Of a DNA stretch of 64,000 bases, positions 18,688 through 26,540 are shown one piece after another. Within the stretch, counting starts at the first letter, position 1. Each line of letters begins with the position of its first letter. Both the position numbers and the translations under genes were made by a program. Under the pieces are notes generated by a model. The model had not been told where the DNA came from. It ran no database searches and saw nothing but the letters and a program-made list of their open reading frames with translations. Source of the DNA: a virus. The stretch spans positions 62,001 to 126,000 of the IMG/VR virus record IMGVR_UViG_3300013104_000002; one strand, written 5' to 3'.

Positions 18688-21336
18688 TTAACGTCTATTG
18701 AAATGACTTCTTTTTGGGTTTTGTTTGAAAAATTGTAATTTTTTGGGTTGTTGTGGTTGAGGTGTTTCTTGTTGTGGTTTTTCCTTTTTGTACTCTTTAG
18801 GAATCCAAAATAATGCGCTTCTTAGATAATGGGCATATGCGTAGGCGGCCATAGCGGATGTAATCCTGTCCACGTTCAAATTCTCTGACCAGTTGATGAT
18901 CTCTTCTATTAAACCAATGTCATCTATAAGTTGTACTCCTTTTAATAATTTTGTTGTTCCATCTTCTTGCTCTACTTCATAAGTTTCATTACAAAAATCT
19001 ACAAAAAGGTCAAATAAGAATTTCTTACTTGTGGTTGGATTCCAACCTGTTTTTCTTTTATTATTATTGGGTATATTAAAACTTGTTGAAAAATCTAAAC
19101 TTGGTGCGAGATACTTTTCTGATAATTGTCTCTTATCTAAGAAATCTTTTATTCCATAATTGAAATTTTCTCCGAAAGCTGTTCTATCTAAGTTATAAGC
19201 TTCCATTAATAATTGCCATTTTTCCCAAACTTCTGTATGTTTTTCAGGACGGAAAGAAATAGAAGCCACAATTTTTTCAGAAAAAGGATCTCCTAAAACC
19301 TTATTCTTAACTACATAGAAACTAGACACAGAAGAAGTTTCAGAGTCATCGGAAGCATAGTCATCAAATCCAGCAGTGTACATTCCATAAGGAGGTTTGG
19401 TTGCTGGTATATCTTCGAAAATTAAAAATGGTGCGTCTACAATTCCTCCTTTGTGTGGAAAATCAGCTAAAGGTTTTTTAGATATTGTAGAATGTATTTT
19501 ACCTTGCGAATCTCTGTATAAATCTCTTCTTACATCCCACAATCCTGTTTCTAATAAGTAAGCTTTATGTGCTTTTGCTTCATTGACTGGGAATCTATTT
19601 CTTGTTCCTGATTGTGTAATTTCAGAAGGTTTTATAGGAGCATATATAGTGGTTTTATGTAATTTTACTTTATCTTTTGAAGCGGCTTCTCTTTCTTTTT
19701 CTATTTTTTCTTTGGCAGCTTTCCAATCAGTAATTTTTATTTTTATTTTTCTTAATTCTTCACTCTCTGGTTTACCTAAATAATCTGCTAAAGTGCTTTC
19801 TATTTTAGGCATATCTACCCTGCACTGTCCAGGAATAAAAGAACCAAAAGGTTTTAATTTATCTTCTTCCCAAGTAATATGCTCAGGATCAACTCCTCTT
19901 TCTAAAATATCCCATTGCATTGGCATAATACTGTAAGTTTCAGGATCTCCTAATGCTTTTACACCATCTGCTGAAAGCTCTTCTGTTCCTGCTGTACCAC
20001 TTAAAATAACTCTTGCTCTTAAGCTTCCATCTGTACCTACTAATGCAGGTACTAATGATTCAATAGCTTCTAAAAAAATAGATTTCATTGCCTCATCCAA
20101 GACTACGACCCCTGTCGGTGTAAATCCTGCAAAGATTTCTTTATTATTTCCAGAGTCAGTGTTTATAATATGTAAAGTGGATAGTAATATCGTTTTATTT
20201 CCTTTAGTCTTAATACCTAACTCTACTTTTTTACTCCAATCATTTGTAACATTGAAAACTCTAAAGGCTGGATTTTTATTAAGGTTATCTATTTTGAAAT
20301 TTTTAGATAATTGTTCTAGGTCTTTTGCTGAAGCCCCTGCACATAATAAAGTTTCTTCTCCTAAAGTTGCAGAATGTGATAACATACTTGCTTCTGTTGT
20401 TGTTTTAGCAACACGCCTGGAACAAGCTAAAAAAAGCATTCTATAATCTGTATCCTCTAATCGATCTTTGTTTTCGAAAATCATCCAATCACTATCTCTA
20501 AGTGGAGGATTCATTTTTACATCTTGAGAAAAAAACTTTTGCTTGGTTTCATTCCATAAATTTACAGGTATAGGTGCTATAAAAATATTTATATGGTAAT
20601 ATGCCCATCCAGATATATAAACATCATCTATCTTTATTCCACTTTTTATTTTTTTAAATTCATCCACATAAAATTGAAGAGTTTCAGGAATTTGTTCCCA
20701 ATAATGCAAATTAGTGTCCCATTTAGGCACATTTTCCATATAAATTAGCATCTCATTTTTAGGTGGAGTTGTAAAATCTATATTTCTATAATCTAATTCT
20801 TTTTGTATTATTTCTGCATATTCAGGTATAGCTATAAGAACCTTATGCATAGATAGTGGAGCTTTTGCATCAGATAAAAATTCAATTACATTTACATTTT
20901 CTTCACCAAATTTAATATCTAAAGATTCAACAGCATCATCGATAGCATTATATTTTTTTTGCAATAGGTTATGAAAATCCATTTCTTCTAACTTCAAATC
21001 ATTAGTTGCAATTTCATCTAATGAAAATCCATTAATATACATATCAATTCTGTCCATATGTTGGTTAATAACTTTATTAACACGTTTTACATATTTTTTA
21101 AATTGGGGAAGTCTATGATGTTGATTTGCTTTTTTGGCAAAAAACTTAAGCCTATCGATTAAAATAAGTACAGACTGATCCTGCACCATAAATTCATCTT
21201 TTTTAGGATTATAGGCTTTTCCATTTTCTATTTTTATGTCACCCAGTTCTGTCCAATCATTATCCTTTATATATTTTTCAGTTTTAAGCAGAGATGGGGT
21301 GTACTTCTTTATATATTCATCTACGTATTCGCTCAT
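18688..21336 (-). CDS. terL: terminase large subunit (DNA packaging ATPase-nuclease)
   Basis: An 882-residue protein. The ATPase domain carries a Walker A-like CSRRVAKT (305-312, Lys311) and Walker B VVVLDEA (410-416) with the coupling Glu. A C-terminal RNase H-like nuclease begins at TAGFDDYASDD (Asp658 as a likely metal ligand), and a late acidic site lies in LIDDIGLIEEI. It would cut concatemers and pump DNA through the portal encoded next. A ~290-residue N-terminal extension precedes the ATPase core and a Gln/Pro/Lys-rich tail ends the protein, so it is clearly longer than the usual 450-650 aa. The gene follows a terminator hairpin at 21358-21378. Confidence 0.93.
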   Translation of the reverse strand: MSEYVDEYIKKYTPSLLKTEKYIKDNDWTELGDIKIENGKAYNPKKDEFMVQDQSVLILIDRLKFFAKKANQHHRLPQFKKYVKRVNKVINQHMDRIDMYINGFSLDEIATNDLKLEEMDFHNLLQKKYNAIDDAVESLDIKFGEENVNVIEFLSDAKAPLSMHKVLIAIPEYAEIIQKELDYRNIDFTTPPKNEMLIYMENVPKWDTNLHYWEQIPETLQFYVDEFKKIKSGIKIDDVYISGWAYYHINIFIAPIPVNLWNETKQKFFSQDVKMNPPLRDSDWMIFENKDRLEDTDYRMLFLACSRRVAKTTTEASMLSHSATLGEETLLCAGASAKDLEQLSKNFKIDNLNKNPAFRVFNVTNDWSKKVELGIKTKGNKTILLSTLHIINTDSGNNKEIFAGFTPTGVVVLDEAMKSIFLEAIESLVPALVGTDGSLRARVILSGTAGTEELSADGVKALGDPETYSIMPMQWDILERGVDPEHITWEEDKLKPFGSFIPGQCRVDMPKIESTLADYLGKPESEELRKIKIKITDWKAAKEKIEKEREAASKDKVKLHKTTIYAPIKPSEITQSGTRNRFPVNEAKAHKAYLLETGLWDVRRDLYRDSQGKIHSTISKKPLADFPHKGGIVDAPFLIFEDIPATKPPYGMYTAGFDDYASDDSETSSVSSFYVVKNKVLGDPFSEKIVASISFRPEKHTEVWEKWQLLMEAYNLDRTAFGENFNYGIKDFLDKRQLSEKYLAPSLDFSTSFNIPNNNKRKTGWNPTTSKKFLFDLFVDFCNETYEVEQEDGTTKLLKGVQLIDDIGLIEEIINWSENLNVDRITSAMAAYAYAHYLRSALFWIPKEYKKEKPQQETPQPQQPKKLQFFKQNPKRSHFNRR

Positions 21337-21357
21337 TTAATATCTTTATATTTACAC

Positions 21358-21378
21358 TAAAAGGGACACGAAGTCCCT
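21358..21378 (-). terminator. intrinsic terminator/attenuator upstream of terL
   Basis: AGGGAC (21362-21367) pairs with GTCCCT (21373-21378) around a 5-nt loop. On the minus strand it reads AGGGAC-TTCGT-GTCCCT followed by Us. It lies between the 145-aa gene and terL, so it should lower readthrough into the packaging genes. Confidence 0.7.
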
Positions 21379-21387
21379 AGTTAATTT

Positions 21388-21825
21388 TTATTTTTCTCCT
21401 ACAATACTTTGATATTCCATAAATCTAGCTGATTGAATTGTTATATCTCTGTATTGTTGTTTATAGAATTCGTAAAGTTCTTTATCAACTGTTTCTCTTT
21501 TTCCATTTTTTATGGCGAAAACTGACTTTAATTTAAAATCCTTTATTTCTTCTGAAATTTCTTCAGGAATTTCTATCAGATCTTTATAAAATAAGTAAGC
21601 ATAGTAGAGTTTCTTTTGGAGTTCTAATAAATCTATTTTTAGTATATTAAGTACTCCTATTGTTTCGAATACTAAATCTATTTGTTCTTCTTCTGTTAGT
21701 CCTAAAGATTTTTCTGCTAGTTTTTTTCTCTCTTCGATTATATTTTTTTCACTTTCTTGGACATGATTTTTTAATTCTACATAGTCCTTAAAAGTTTGCT
21801 GAAGATTATTCTGTATTATATTCAT
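21388..21825 (-). CDS. helical protein upstream of terL (small-terminase candidate)
   Basis: A 145-residue, almost wholly helical, Glu/Lys-rich protein with coiled-coil character (residues ~5-100). Small terminase subunits are often short helical proteins encoded right before terL, which makes this a candidate. No DNA-binding HTH is recognisable, and a terminator separates it from terL, so the assignment is weak. Confidence 0.55.
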   Translation of the reverse strand: MNIIQNNLQQTFKDYVELKNHVQESEKNIIEERKKLAEKSLGLTEEEQIDLVFETIGVLNILKIDLLELQKKLYYAYLFYKDLIEIPEEISEEIKDFKLKSVFAIKNGKRETVDKELYEFYKQQYRDITIQSARFMEYQSIVGEK

Positions 21826-21826
21826 A

Positions 21827-22030
21827 TTATTCGAAGCTGTCTGTATAGTAATCAGTTTTTATTGTTTCTTTTAAAGCATTATAAATTTCTTCATCAGACA
21901 TATTATAATACTTTTTCTTAGCTGTTTTTTCTATTTGAGTTAATTTTTCTCCTGCCGAAAATCCATCATTAATAATAAATAATTCTGTAAATAATTCTAC
22001 GATTGCTCCTTGTAAATTTACGCTGTGCAT
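21827..22030 (-). CDS. small hypothetical late protein
   Basis: A 67-residue helical protein, Lys/Glu-rich, with SDEEIYNALKETIKTD near the C-terminus. It overlaps the DUF1573-like gene by 13 nt and is followed 1 nt later by the 145-aa gene. Function unknown. Confidence 0.55.
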   Translation of the reverse strand: MHSVNLQGAIVELFTELFIINDGFSAGEKLTQIEKTAKKKYYNMSDEEIYNALKETIKTDYYTDSFE

Positions 22031-22332
22031 TGTCCTGTGATTTTAATGATTCCTATTTTTTGATTTTTGTAACGGATTTCCATAACTTTTGAAACTTTTG
22101 TAGAGCATTCGTTGTAGGAAATATTAACTTTTTGAGTGTTTTTGTCTATTATTTTCTTTTCGCTAACTGAGCATTGGCAAGTTGGAACTACGTCTAATAA
22201 ACTTGAATCTTCTATTCCTGTTATTAGCAAATCTATAGAGGATTGACCTTTTTTAAATGTTCCAAAGTCTATTGTATAATTTCCATTCTCCTCGTAGAAA
22301 TTAAATTTTTCTGTTGTGTTTTTTATTTTCAT
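22018..22332 (-). CDS. DUF1573-like Ig/ASH-fold protein
   Basis: A 104-residue protein with the DUF1573 layout: FxFxxxxKG strand, then a TCQCSVSEKKI segment in place of the CGCT signature, then VNISYNE strand and a final KITGQC strand. DUF1573 proteins are common in Bacteroidota, often as secreted Ig-like domains. Here it lacks a signal peptide and sits in the packaging operon, so a virion or cytosolic role is more likely. Confidence 0.6.
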   Translation of the reverse strand: MKIKNTTEKFNFYEENGNYTIDFGTFKKGQSSIDLLITGIEDSSLLDVVPTCQCSVSEKKIIDKNTQKVNISYNECSTKVSKVMEIRYKNQKIGIIKITGQCTA

Positions 22333-22344
22333 TTTTTACTTATT

Positions 22345-22632
22345 TTAATCCCAATACCCTTTTTCACAATTATCTTCCATCAAAATTTTATAATAAATAC
22401 TACAAGACGAGCAAAAAGTACAGTTACCTAAAACATCATCTTCAGATTTCCCTGTAATCCAAGAATAAAAATCAGAAAGTTTCTTTAATATTCTTTTTTT
22501 AATTGGAATTTTTTCTACATTTAAAGAGTTAAACTCGCAACCTTTACAAATTTTTCTTTTTCGTAATGTTTCCTCATCCTCTTTAGACTTTTTGAATCTG
22601 CTTAGAATGATGATTTTTATAGTTTTAAACAT
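22345..22632 (-). CDS. zinc-ribbon protein upstream of the packaging genes
   Basis: A 95-residue protein with ICKGCEF (residues ~28-34) and GNCTFCSSCS (~69-78) plus a final NCEKGYW. These Cys pairs predict one or two zinc ribbons. Similar small Cys4 proteins appear near terL in other Bacteroidota phages. A nucleic-acid or packaging accessory role is possible. An N-terminal basic helix precedes the fingers. Confidence 0.6.
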   Translation of the reverse strand: MFKTIKIIILSRFKKSKEDEETLRKRKICKGCEFNSLNVEKIPIKKRILKKLSDFYSWITGKSEDDVLGNCTFCSSCSIYYKILMEDNCEKGYWD

Positions 22633-22653
22633 AATTCTTAATTTTGATTATCG

Positions 22654-22736
22654 GCGAGAGGTACTGAGAAAAAAGTAGTGACATAACTAAGATGTCGAAA
22701 TTATTGCCTGAGCAACCTAAACATGCACTCTCTCGC
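22654..22736 (-). ncRNA. three-way-junction RNA element in the late operon
   Basis: In a 110-nt gap between two late genes, GCGAGAG (22654-22660) pairs with CTCTCGC (22730-22736). Inside, GACAT/ATGTC (22680-22684 with 22692-22696) and TTGC/GCAA (22704-22707 with 22712-22715, 4-nt loop) form two hairpins. No ORF fits the gap. The fold could be an mRNA-processing, translational-control or packaging RNA. Function is not known. Confidence 0.5.
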
Positions 22737-22742
22737 TTCAAA

Positions 22743-23051
22743 TCAGTTTTCTATTTTCAATCTTTGATGCCCGCTCAACCAATGATGAAGCTGTTCTTCT
22801 GCTCTTTTATATTGTGGCGAGTTGTGGCTTTTTCTTAAGTTATCTATTTTTAACCTTTTATGGAGAAATGAACAGAATGCTCTTATGTGTATCCCCATCT
22901 TTTCTGCTTTAGGGTCTTCCAGCTTTAAAAGAATAAACTTATAAAATGCCTTGTACAAATCCTCTACTTCTTCTCTAGGCATTTTTCTTCGTTCTGCATA
23001 ACGATCTATTAAATCCTGCTCTGTATAGTATTCTATGAATCTACTTTCCAT
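22743..23051 (-). CDS. small helical late protein
   Basis: A 102-residue basic helical protein (RYAERRKMPREEVEDLYKAFYKF, then IHIRAFCSFLHKRL). The segment resembles the helix-helix-strand start of HU/IHF proteins, whose genes occur near terL in some Bacteroidota phages, but the DNA-binding arm is not evident. It overlaps the upstream gene by 19 nt. Confidence 0.55.
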   Translation of the reverse strand: MESRFIEYYTEQDLIDRYAERRKMPREEVEDLYKAFYKFILLKLEDPKAEKMGIHIRAFCSFLHKRLKIDNLRKSHNSPQYKRAEEQLHHWLSGHQRLKIEN

Positions 23052-23401
23052 AATACGGCTAATAATGCTGTCTTATTGTTATGTATGTACAGTTTTATTA
23101 ACTGTTCGAAAATGTTGTGTAACTCTTTTCCGTTTCTGTGGTCTTTATTTATTAGAATTCCTTTGTCAGATAATCTTTTTATCAATTGACCATAATTTTC
23201 TTTGGAAGTTTTGTAATTTATAAGGAATCTTTTTTTAGACTGTTCATTTACTCCTCCGCTTGCTAATAGTTCACATAATAAATCCAGTTCCCTGGCTGTA
23301 ACATCAGCAAAATTAAATATACAGACTGTTTGTACAATCTGCCTTATTGCAACTTCTTTATTTTCAGAACTAATTAACGAGATACAGTCTTTATTATTCA
23401 T
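23033..23401 (-). CDS. winged-helix-like putative regulator
   Basis: A 122-residue helical protein. Residues ~35-95 (TARELDLLCELLASGG, then SKENYGQLIKRLSDKGILINKD) look like a winged helix with a DKGIL wing. Proteins of this pattern are frequent near the start of Bacteroidota phage late operons. It might regulate late transcription. The assignment is by pattern only. Confidence 0.55.
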   Translation of the reverse strand: MNNKDCISLISSENKEVAIRQIVQTVCIFNFADVTARELDLLCELLASGGVNEQSKKRFLINYKTSKENYGQLIKRLSDKGILINKDHRNGKELHNIFEQLIKLYIHNNKTALLAVLWKVDS

Positions 23402-23690
23402 TGATCTTACAGAATATTCTTTTTGCAGTAGGTAGTGAATATGTGTCTTTTACTATACCAAAACCTTCTATTTTTATTTCTGGGTCTAATCCATTTTGAT
23501 TTACTAAAATAAAATCTCCTTCTTTTATTTCCAATTGCTGTCTTCCTACTTTTATAACTTCAAATCTACGTAGACCTTGTTTTTCATGGGGCATGTTACT
23601 ATTACTCCATATATCATTTTCTATTTTTGATTCTAACTTACTTAACTTAAAGACAATTTCTTCACCTAAAAAATCTAATTTATCTATCAT
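23394..23690 (-). CDS. possible GroES-like co-chaperonin
   Basis: A 98-residue beta-rich protein. From residue ~42 it follows the GroES barrel order: FEVIKVGR (GxVxxVG-like strand), LEIKEGDFILVN (VKVGDxVLF-like), EIKIEGFGIVKDTYSL (a Y/F-xIV strand), then a closing strand. The middle (NSNMPHEKQGL) could be the mobile loop. Size matches GroES/gp31 (90-111 aa). A GroEL homologue at 36.5 kb in the same phage raises plausibility. The similarity is weak and needs a profile search or structure prediction. Confidence 0.35.
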   Translation of the reverse strand: MIDKLDFLGEEIVFKLSKLESKIENDIWSNSNMPHEKQGLRRFEVIKVGRQQLEIKEGDFILVNQNGLDPEIKIEGFGIVKDTYSLPTAKRIFCKINE

Positions 23691-24052
23691 CTCTTTTTAA
23701 ATTGCTGTGTTTTAATATATTTAAATGCGCGTTCTTGCTTGTAATTATATGATCTGCGTTTAGTTAATTTATCTTCCCAGTAATTAGGATCTTCTTGTAT
23801 TTTAGTAACCATGTTAACTATTTTTTTTCGTATAGGTCTAACATAATATCCGTGAAAACTTGTTCGATAAATCTGTTTTATGTCTGTTTTGTAGAAAAAT
23901 ACTAGTAACCTTCTATTTTCGTAATCATTTAAAAGGCAAACTATAACTCCTTCAAATCTTAAAATAATCATTCCTTTTTTCTTTGATCGGCGTATCATTC
24001 TGTGAGTATAACCAAGAAGAAAGTAAAGATATTTATAATATTTTTCTAACAT
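23687..24052 (-). CDS. basic hypothetical protein, first gene of the late operon
   Basis: A 121-residue, very basic protein (many Arg, Lys, Tyr) with an N-terminal aromatic-rich stretch and beta strands around ILRFEGVIVCLLND. It is the first gene after the late promoter. The charge suggests nucleic-acid contact; no family is recognised. Confidence 0.6.
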   Translation of the reverse strand: MLEKYYKYLYFLLGYTHRMIRRSKKKGMIILRFEGVIVCLLNDYENRRLLVFFYKTDIKQIYRTSFHGYYVRPIRKKIVNMVTKIQEDPNYWEDKLTKRRSYNYKQERAFKYIKTQQFKKR

Positions 24053-24069
24053 TTTTATTCTTTATATTG

Positions 24070-24102
24070 CAAATATAAGGTACTTATTTGATATCTCTAC
24101 AA
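24070..24102 (-). promoter_or_regulatory. late promoter
   Basis: On the minus strand TTG (24102-24100), 22 nt, TATATTTG (24077-24070): a perfect Bacteroidota sigma-A promoter. The first gene starts ~18 nt downstream of the -7 box. It should drive the whole leftward late operon. Confidence 0.85.
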
Positions 24103-24190
24103 TTTTTTATGTTATATTTTTGTTAAACTTTTATTTTTCATTTAAAATTCATTTTTTGGGTCGAAAGTTTTGACAAATAATCTAATAGAT

Positions 24191-24221
24191 TTGGAGGTTA
24201 AAAAAATATTTTGTAATTTAG
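24191..24221 (+). promoter_or_regulatory. probable rightward promoter at the strand switch
   Basis: TTG (24191-24193), 20 nt, TAATTTAG (24214-24221): one mismatch to TAnnTTTG. It faces away from the late promoter and lies 19 nt before the first rightward gene. Confidence 0.5.
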
Positions 24222-24239
24222 CGGACTAAAGAAAGAAAA

Positions 24240-24527
24240 ATGTATTATCAGGAAGAACAAAATTTAAGGAGCAGATTAGGATATTCAGAATTTAACGAGA
24301 TATTTTATGAGCTCTTAGATACTTATATAACAACATCATTGGTGCATGTAGAAGCAAATAAAGAGTTTTATGATGATGTAATTTTTAAGATGTTTGATGT
24401 TTATCAAAGAGATAACAAAGAATATTCAGTTAAAGAATTAGTTTTATTTTTCCATATATTTCTTCACTCAATGTTTAAAAATAAACCAAGTACAGATAGA
24501 AATGAAGATGAAATAACTTTAATTTAA
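24240..24527 (+). CDS. small early protein
   Basis: A 95-residue acidic helical protein, first gene of the rightward side. There are no recognisable motifs. Position beside the strand switch and a very short leader suggest early expression. Confidence 0.6.
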   Translation: MYYQEEQNLRSRLGYSEFNEIFYELLDTYITTSLVHVEANKEFYDDVIFKMFDVYQRDNKEYSVKELVLFFHIFLHSMFKNKPSTDRNEDEITLI

Positions 24528-24535
24528 AAATAAAT

Positions 24536-24566
24536 TTGGAAGTTACAATTTAATTTCGTATCTTCG
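24536..24566 (+). promoter_or_regulatory. promoter of the structured leader/wHTH gene
   Basis: TTG (24536-24538), 20 nt, TATCTTCG (24559-24566): one mismatch to the -7 consensus. It precedes a ~150-nt untranslated leader that folds strongly. Confidence 0.6.
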
Positions 24567-24602
24567 CGCATGTAAAGATGAAAGTTAGTATTTATATTAG
24601 TT

Positions 24603-24704
24603 GTGACGATTTAATATAAGTAGAAAAAATATAAAAAGAAAAGTCCTTTAGAGAATCAAAAAGCAATTATCGTCACCCTGAATTGCTGGTTCTTTAGAGG
24701 CTTT
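24603..24704 (+). ncRNA. pseudoknotted leader RNA
   Basis: Helix P1 pairs 24640-24655 with 24690-24704 (15 bp, one bulged U, two G-U). Inside it AGCAATT (24662-24668) pairs with AATTGCT (24681-24687). The loop of that hairpin contains ATCGTCAC (24669-24676), complementary over 8 bp to GTGACGAT upstream (24603-24610), which would close a pseudoknot. The downstream ATG lies 13 nt after P1. This geometry suggests a cis-regulatory element or an RNA acting in trans. No known riboswitch class is recognised. Confidence 0.6.
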
Positions 24705-24717
24705 CTCATTTTATACT

Positions 24718-25656
24718 ATGAACAAAATATTTAGATTACCATCAAGGCTTTTTTATGACCTATGGGACAAGGGAAATAACTTCTCTGGTCTTACTGGCGA
24801 AAAGCTTATTGCGGTATACTCTATTTTAAAAAGTTCGAGAGAAAAAGAAGTAAAATATTATTCATATAAATCAAAAAACAATAAAATAATTAGTGGTTAC
24901 TCTTTATTAAGAGCAAAGACTAATTTAAGTCTACATGTAATTCAAAAATATGTTCCTGTTTTAATTGAAATGGGACTATGTTTTATTGATAAAAATGGAG
25001 ATTTTGTTTTACTGGGTAATGAAAAGGTAAAAGAATTATATAACTGTACTAAATTAGTTCCTATTCGTATAGGAAGAAATTTAATTGATACGGCGGATAA
25101 TATTTTATCTGTTAAACTTTTTGCAGCCGAAAAACAACAAAAATTACAATACAAAAAAAGACTAACTCGAAGTGAAATTATAAAGCAAGGGGTTGATCCA
25201 AAAAATTCACAACAATTGAAGAAAGCTCAATCTGTTTTGAAAAGATTTGGTGATATTACTAATTTAAACGAGAAAACTGTTTTATCTGTAGAGGGATTTG
25301 CTGTTCTTAAACATGGCGCGGAAAATAATTTAAAAAATATTAAATCAAGCGGTAATTACATTAAAAGAAAACTTAAAATTAAGGGGCTTGTTAAAACTAA
25401 AAGACAATTTGAAAAAATACAAAAAATGTCTTATGAAGATTATCTTAATTTTAAAAAATTAGGAATGCTAACTTATAGACATACCTATTCAAATGGTTTC
25501 TTAGTAGAAGAAAAAATTTCATCGTTTTCACCTGTTGATTTAATTACTACAAAAGAAGAAAAAATAGTTGAACCTGTTATTATTAAATCTGAATACAATA
25601 ATAAGCCTTATTTAGAGTTTGATATGATTGGGTTCTGGATTAACGGAAAAGGATAA
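24718..25656 (+). CDS. winged-helix DNA-binding protein, possible early regulator or replication initiator
   Basis: A 312-residue basic protein. Residues ~28-95 look like a winged helix: TGEKLIAVYSILKSS, then GYSLLRAKTNLSLHVIQKYVPVLIEMGLCFI and a DKNGDFVLLG wing. The middle (140-235) is a Lys-rich helical region (RSEIIKQGVDPKNSQQLKKAQ). The C-terminus is beta-rich. It is behind its own promoter and a pseudoknotted leader at the start of the rightward operon, fitting a regulator or initiator. No family is named. Confidence 0.65.
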   Translation: MNKIFRLPSRLFYDLWDKGNNFSGLTGEKLIAVYSILKSSREKEVKYYSYKSKNNKIISGYSLLRAKTNLSLHVIQKYVPVLIEMGLCFIDKNGDFVLLGNEKVKELYNCTKLVPIRIGRNLIDTADNILSVKLFAAEKQQKLQYKKRLTRSEIIKQGVDPKNSQQLKKAQSVLKRFGDITNLNEKTVLSVEGFAVLKHGAENNLKNIKSSGNYIKRKLKIKGLVKTKRQFEKIQKMSYEDYLNFKKLGMLTYRHTYSNGFLVEEKISSFSPVDLITTKEEKIVEPVIIKSEYNNKPYLEFDMIGFWINGKG

Positions 25657-25719
25657 AGCGTACCCTTGCTTTAAGTAGGTATAAAGTTTTTCCACGGACT
25701 ATAAAAAACTTAAATAAAT

Positions 25720-25750
25720 TTGCATATTAAAAATAAATATATTATATTTG
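25720..25750 (+). promoter_or_regulatory. promoter
   Basis: TTG (25720-25722), 20 nt, TATATTTG (25743-25750), a perfect match. It shows that the gene below starts at the ATG at 25766 and not at the in-frame TTG inside the -7 box. Confidence 0.85.
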
Positions 25751-25765
25751 CTTAAAATAAATAAT

Positions 25766-26239
25766 ATGAAAATAGAATATAAAAAAGACGGAATACAAAT
25801 AGGAAAAGAATTTTTTAGTTTAGAGAATATTACTAAGAAATGTAATGAAGTAAAAGTAAATGAACAGGAATTAGTCATTTTAACTATGGGATGGGAAGGA
25901 AGAGGAGGAAACGCTTACGAACAAAGAGTGTTACCTTTAAAAAATGCTTTAGAATTACAATCTATTTTACTAGACAGAGAAGTTTATTTTGGAGAAATTT
26001 GGGGAAAACACTCCGAAGTTTATGGAGATATGTGTAAAGACACTTTTGAAATAGAGAGAAATGAAAATGAAGTAAAAAAGTTTTTGAAAAGTCATCCTAG
26101 TGGAGTTGATTATAATCATAGCTTTATCGATACTTATACTAATAGAATAATGGAATATTTAGACGAAGATCCCGATAGTTTGCAAGAAGATGAGAATGAA
26201 GAATTAGTAGATAAAATTTACTCATTATTAAATTACTAA
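25766..26239 (+). CDS. conserved-looking phage hypothetical protein
   Basis: A 157-residue protein from the ATG 16 nt after the promoter. It has an acidic C-terminus and a central VYFGEIWGKHSEVYGD segment followed by SHPSGVDYNHSFID. Aromatic/Gly-rich patterns of this kind recur in phage hypothetical proteins. Function unknown. Confidence 0.65.
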   Translation: MKIEYKKDGIQIGKEFFSLENITKKCNEVKVNEQELVILTMGWEGRGGNAYEQRVLPLKNALELQSILLDREVYFGEIWGKHSEVYGDMCKDTFEIERNENEVKKFLKSHPSGVDYNHSFIDTYTNRIMEYLDEDPDSLQEDENEELVDKIYSLLNY

Positions 26240-26240
26240 A

Positions 26241-26540
26241 ATGTTATATAAGAGAGAAGAGTGGAAACAATATAGTGAAAGACTAAAATCCTGGAATTAT
26301 ACAGAAGAAGAAATAGAAGATATAAGAGAGGTTAGAGAAAATTTAGATAATTGTCCAGACGATCAATTTAAAGAACTTGTAGCGCAAGGAGTAGTAGTTA
26401 GAACGCGTAAATTAAAAAAGAAAAGAAATTACTACGTAAACGAGGAGGGTCAGTTCTTGTATTTAGACAGTTATAAACGTAAATATTTAATAGCAGGGTA
26501 TTTTAAAACAGAAGATGATAACGGTAGTAAACAAGTATAA
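26241..26540 (+). CDS. small hypothetical protein
   Basis: A 99-residue charged protein: acidic helical first half and a basic second half with KKKRNYYVNEEGQFLYLD, a short beta hairpin. It is 1 nt after the previous gene and overlaps the DUF4326-like gene by 26 nt. Confidence 0.6.
   Translation: MLYKREEWKQYSERLKSWNYTEEEIEDIREVRENLDNCPDDQFKELVAQGVVVRTRKLKKKRNYYVNEEGQFLYLDSYKRKYLIAGYFKTEDDNGSKQV

Noticed and set aside
1-24052. Stop-codon reassignment in late genes, as in some crAss-like phages
   Set aside because: TAA, TAG and TGA all end genes here, and the large late genes read through without in-frame stops in the standard code.
24603-24704. Hammerhead or other known self-cleaving ribozyme in the leader RNA
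   Set aside because: The conserved CUGAUGA and GAAA cores are absent and the pairing geometry does not match a class I know.
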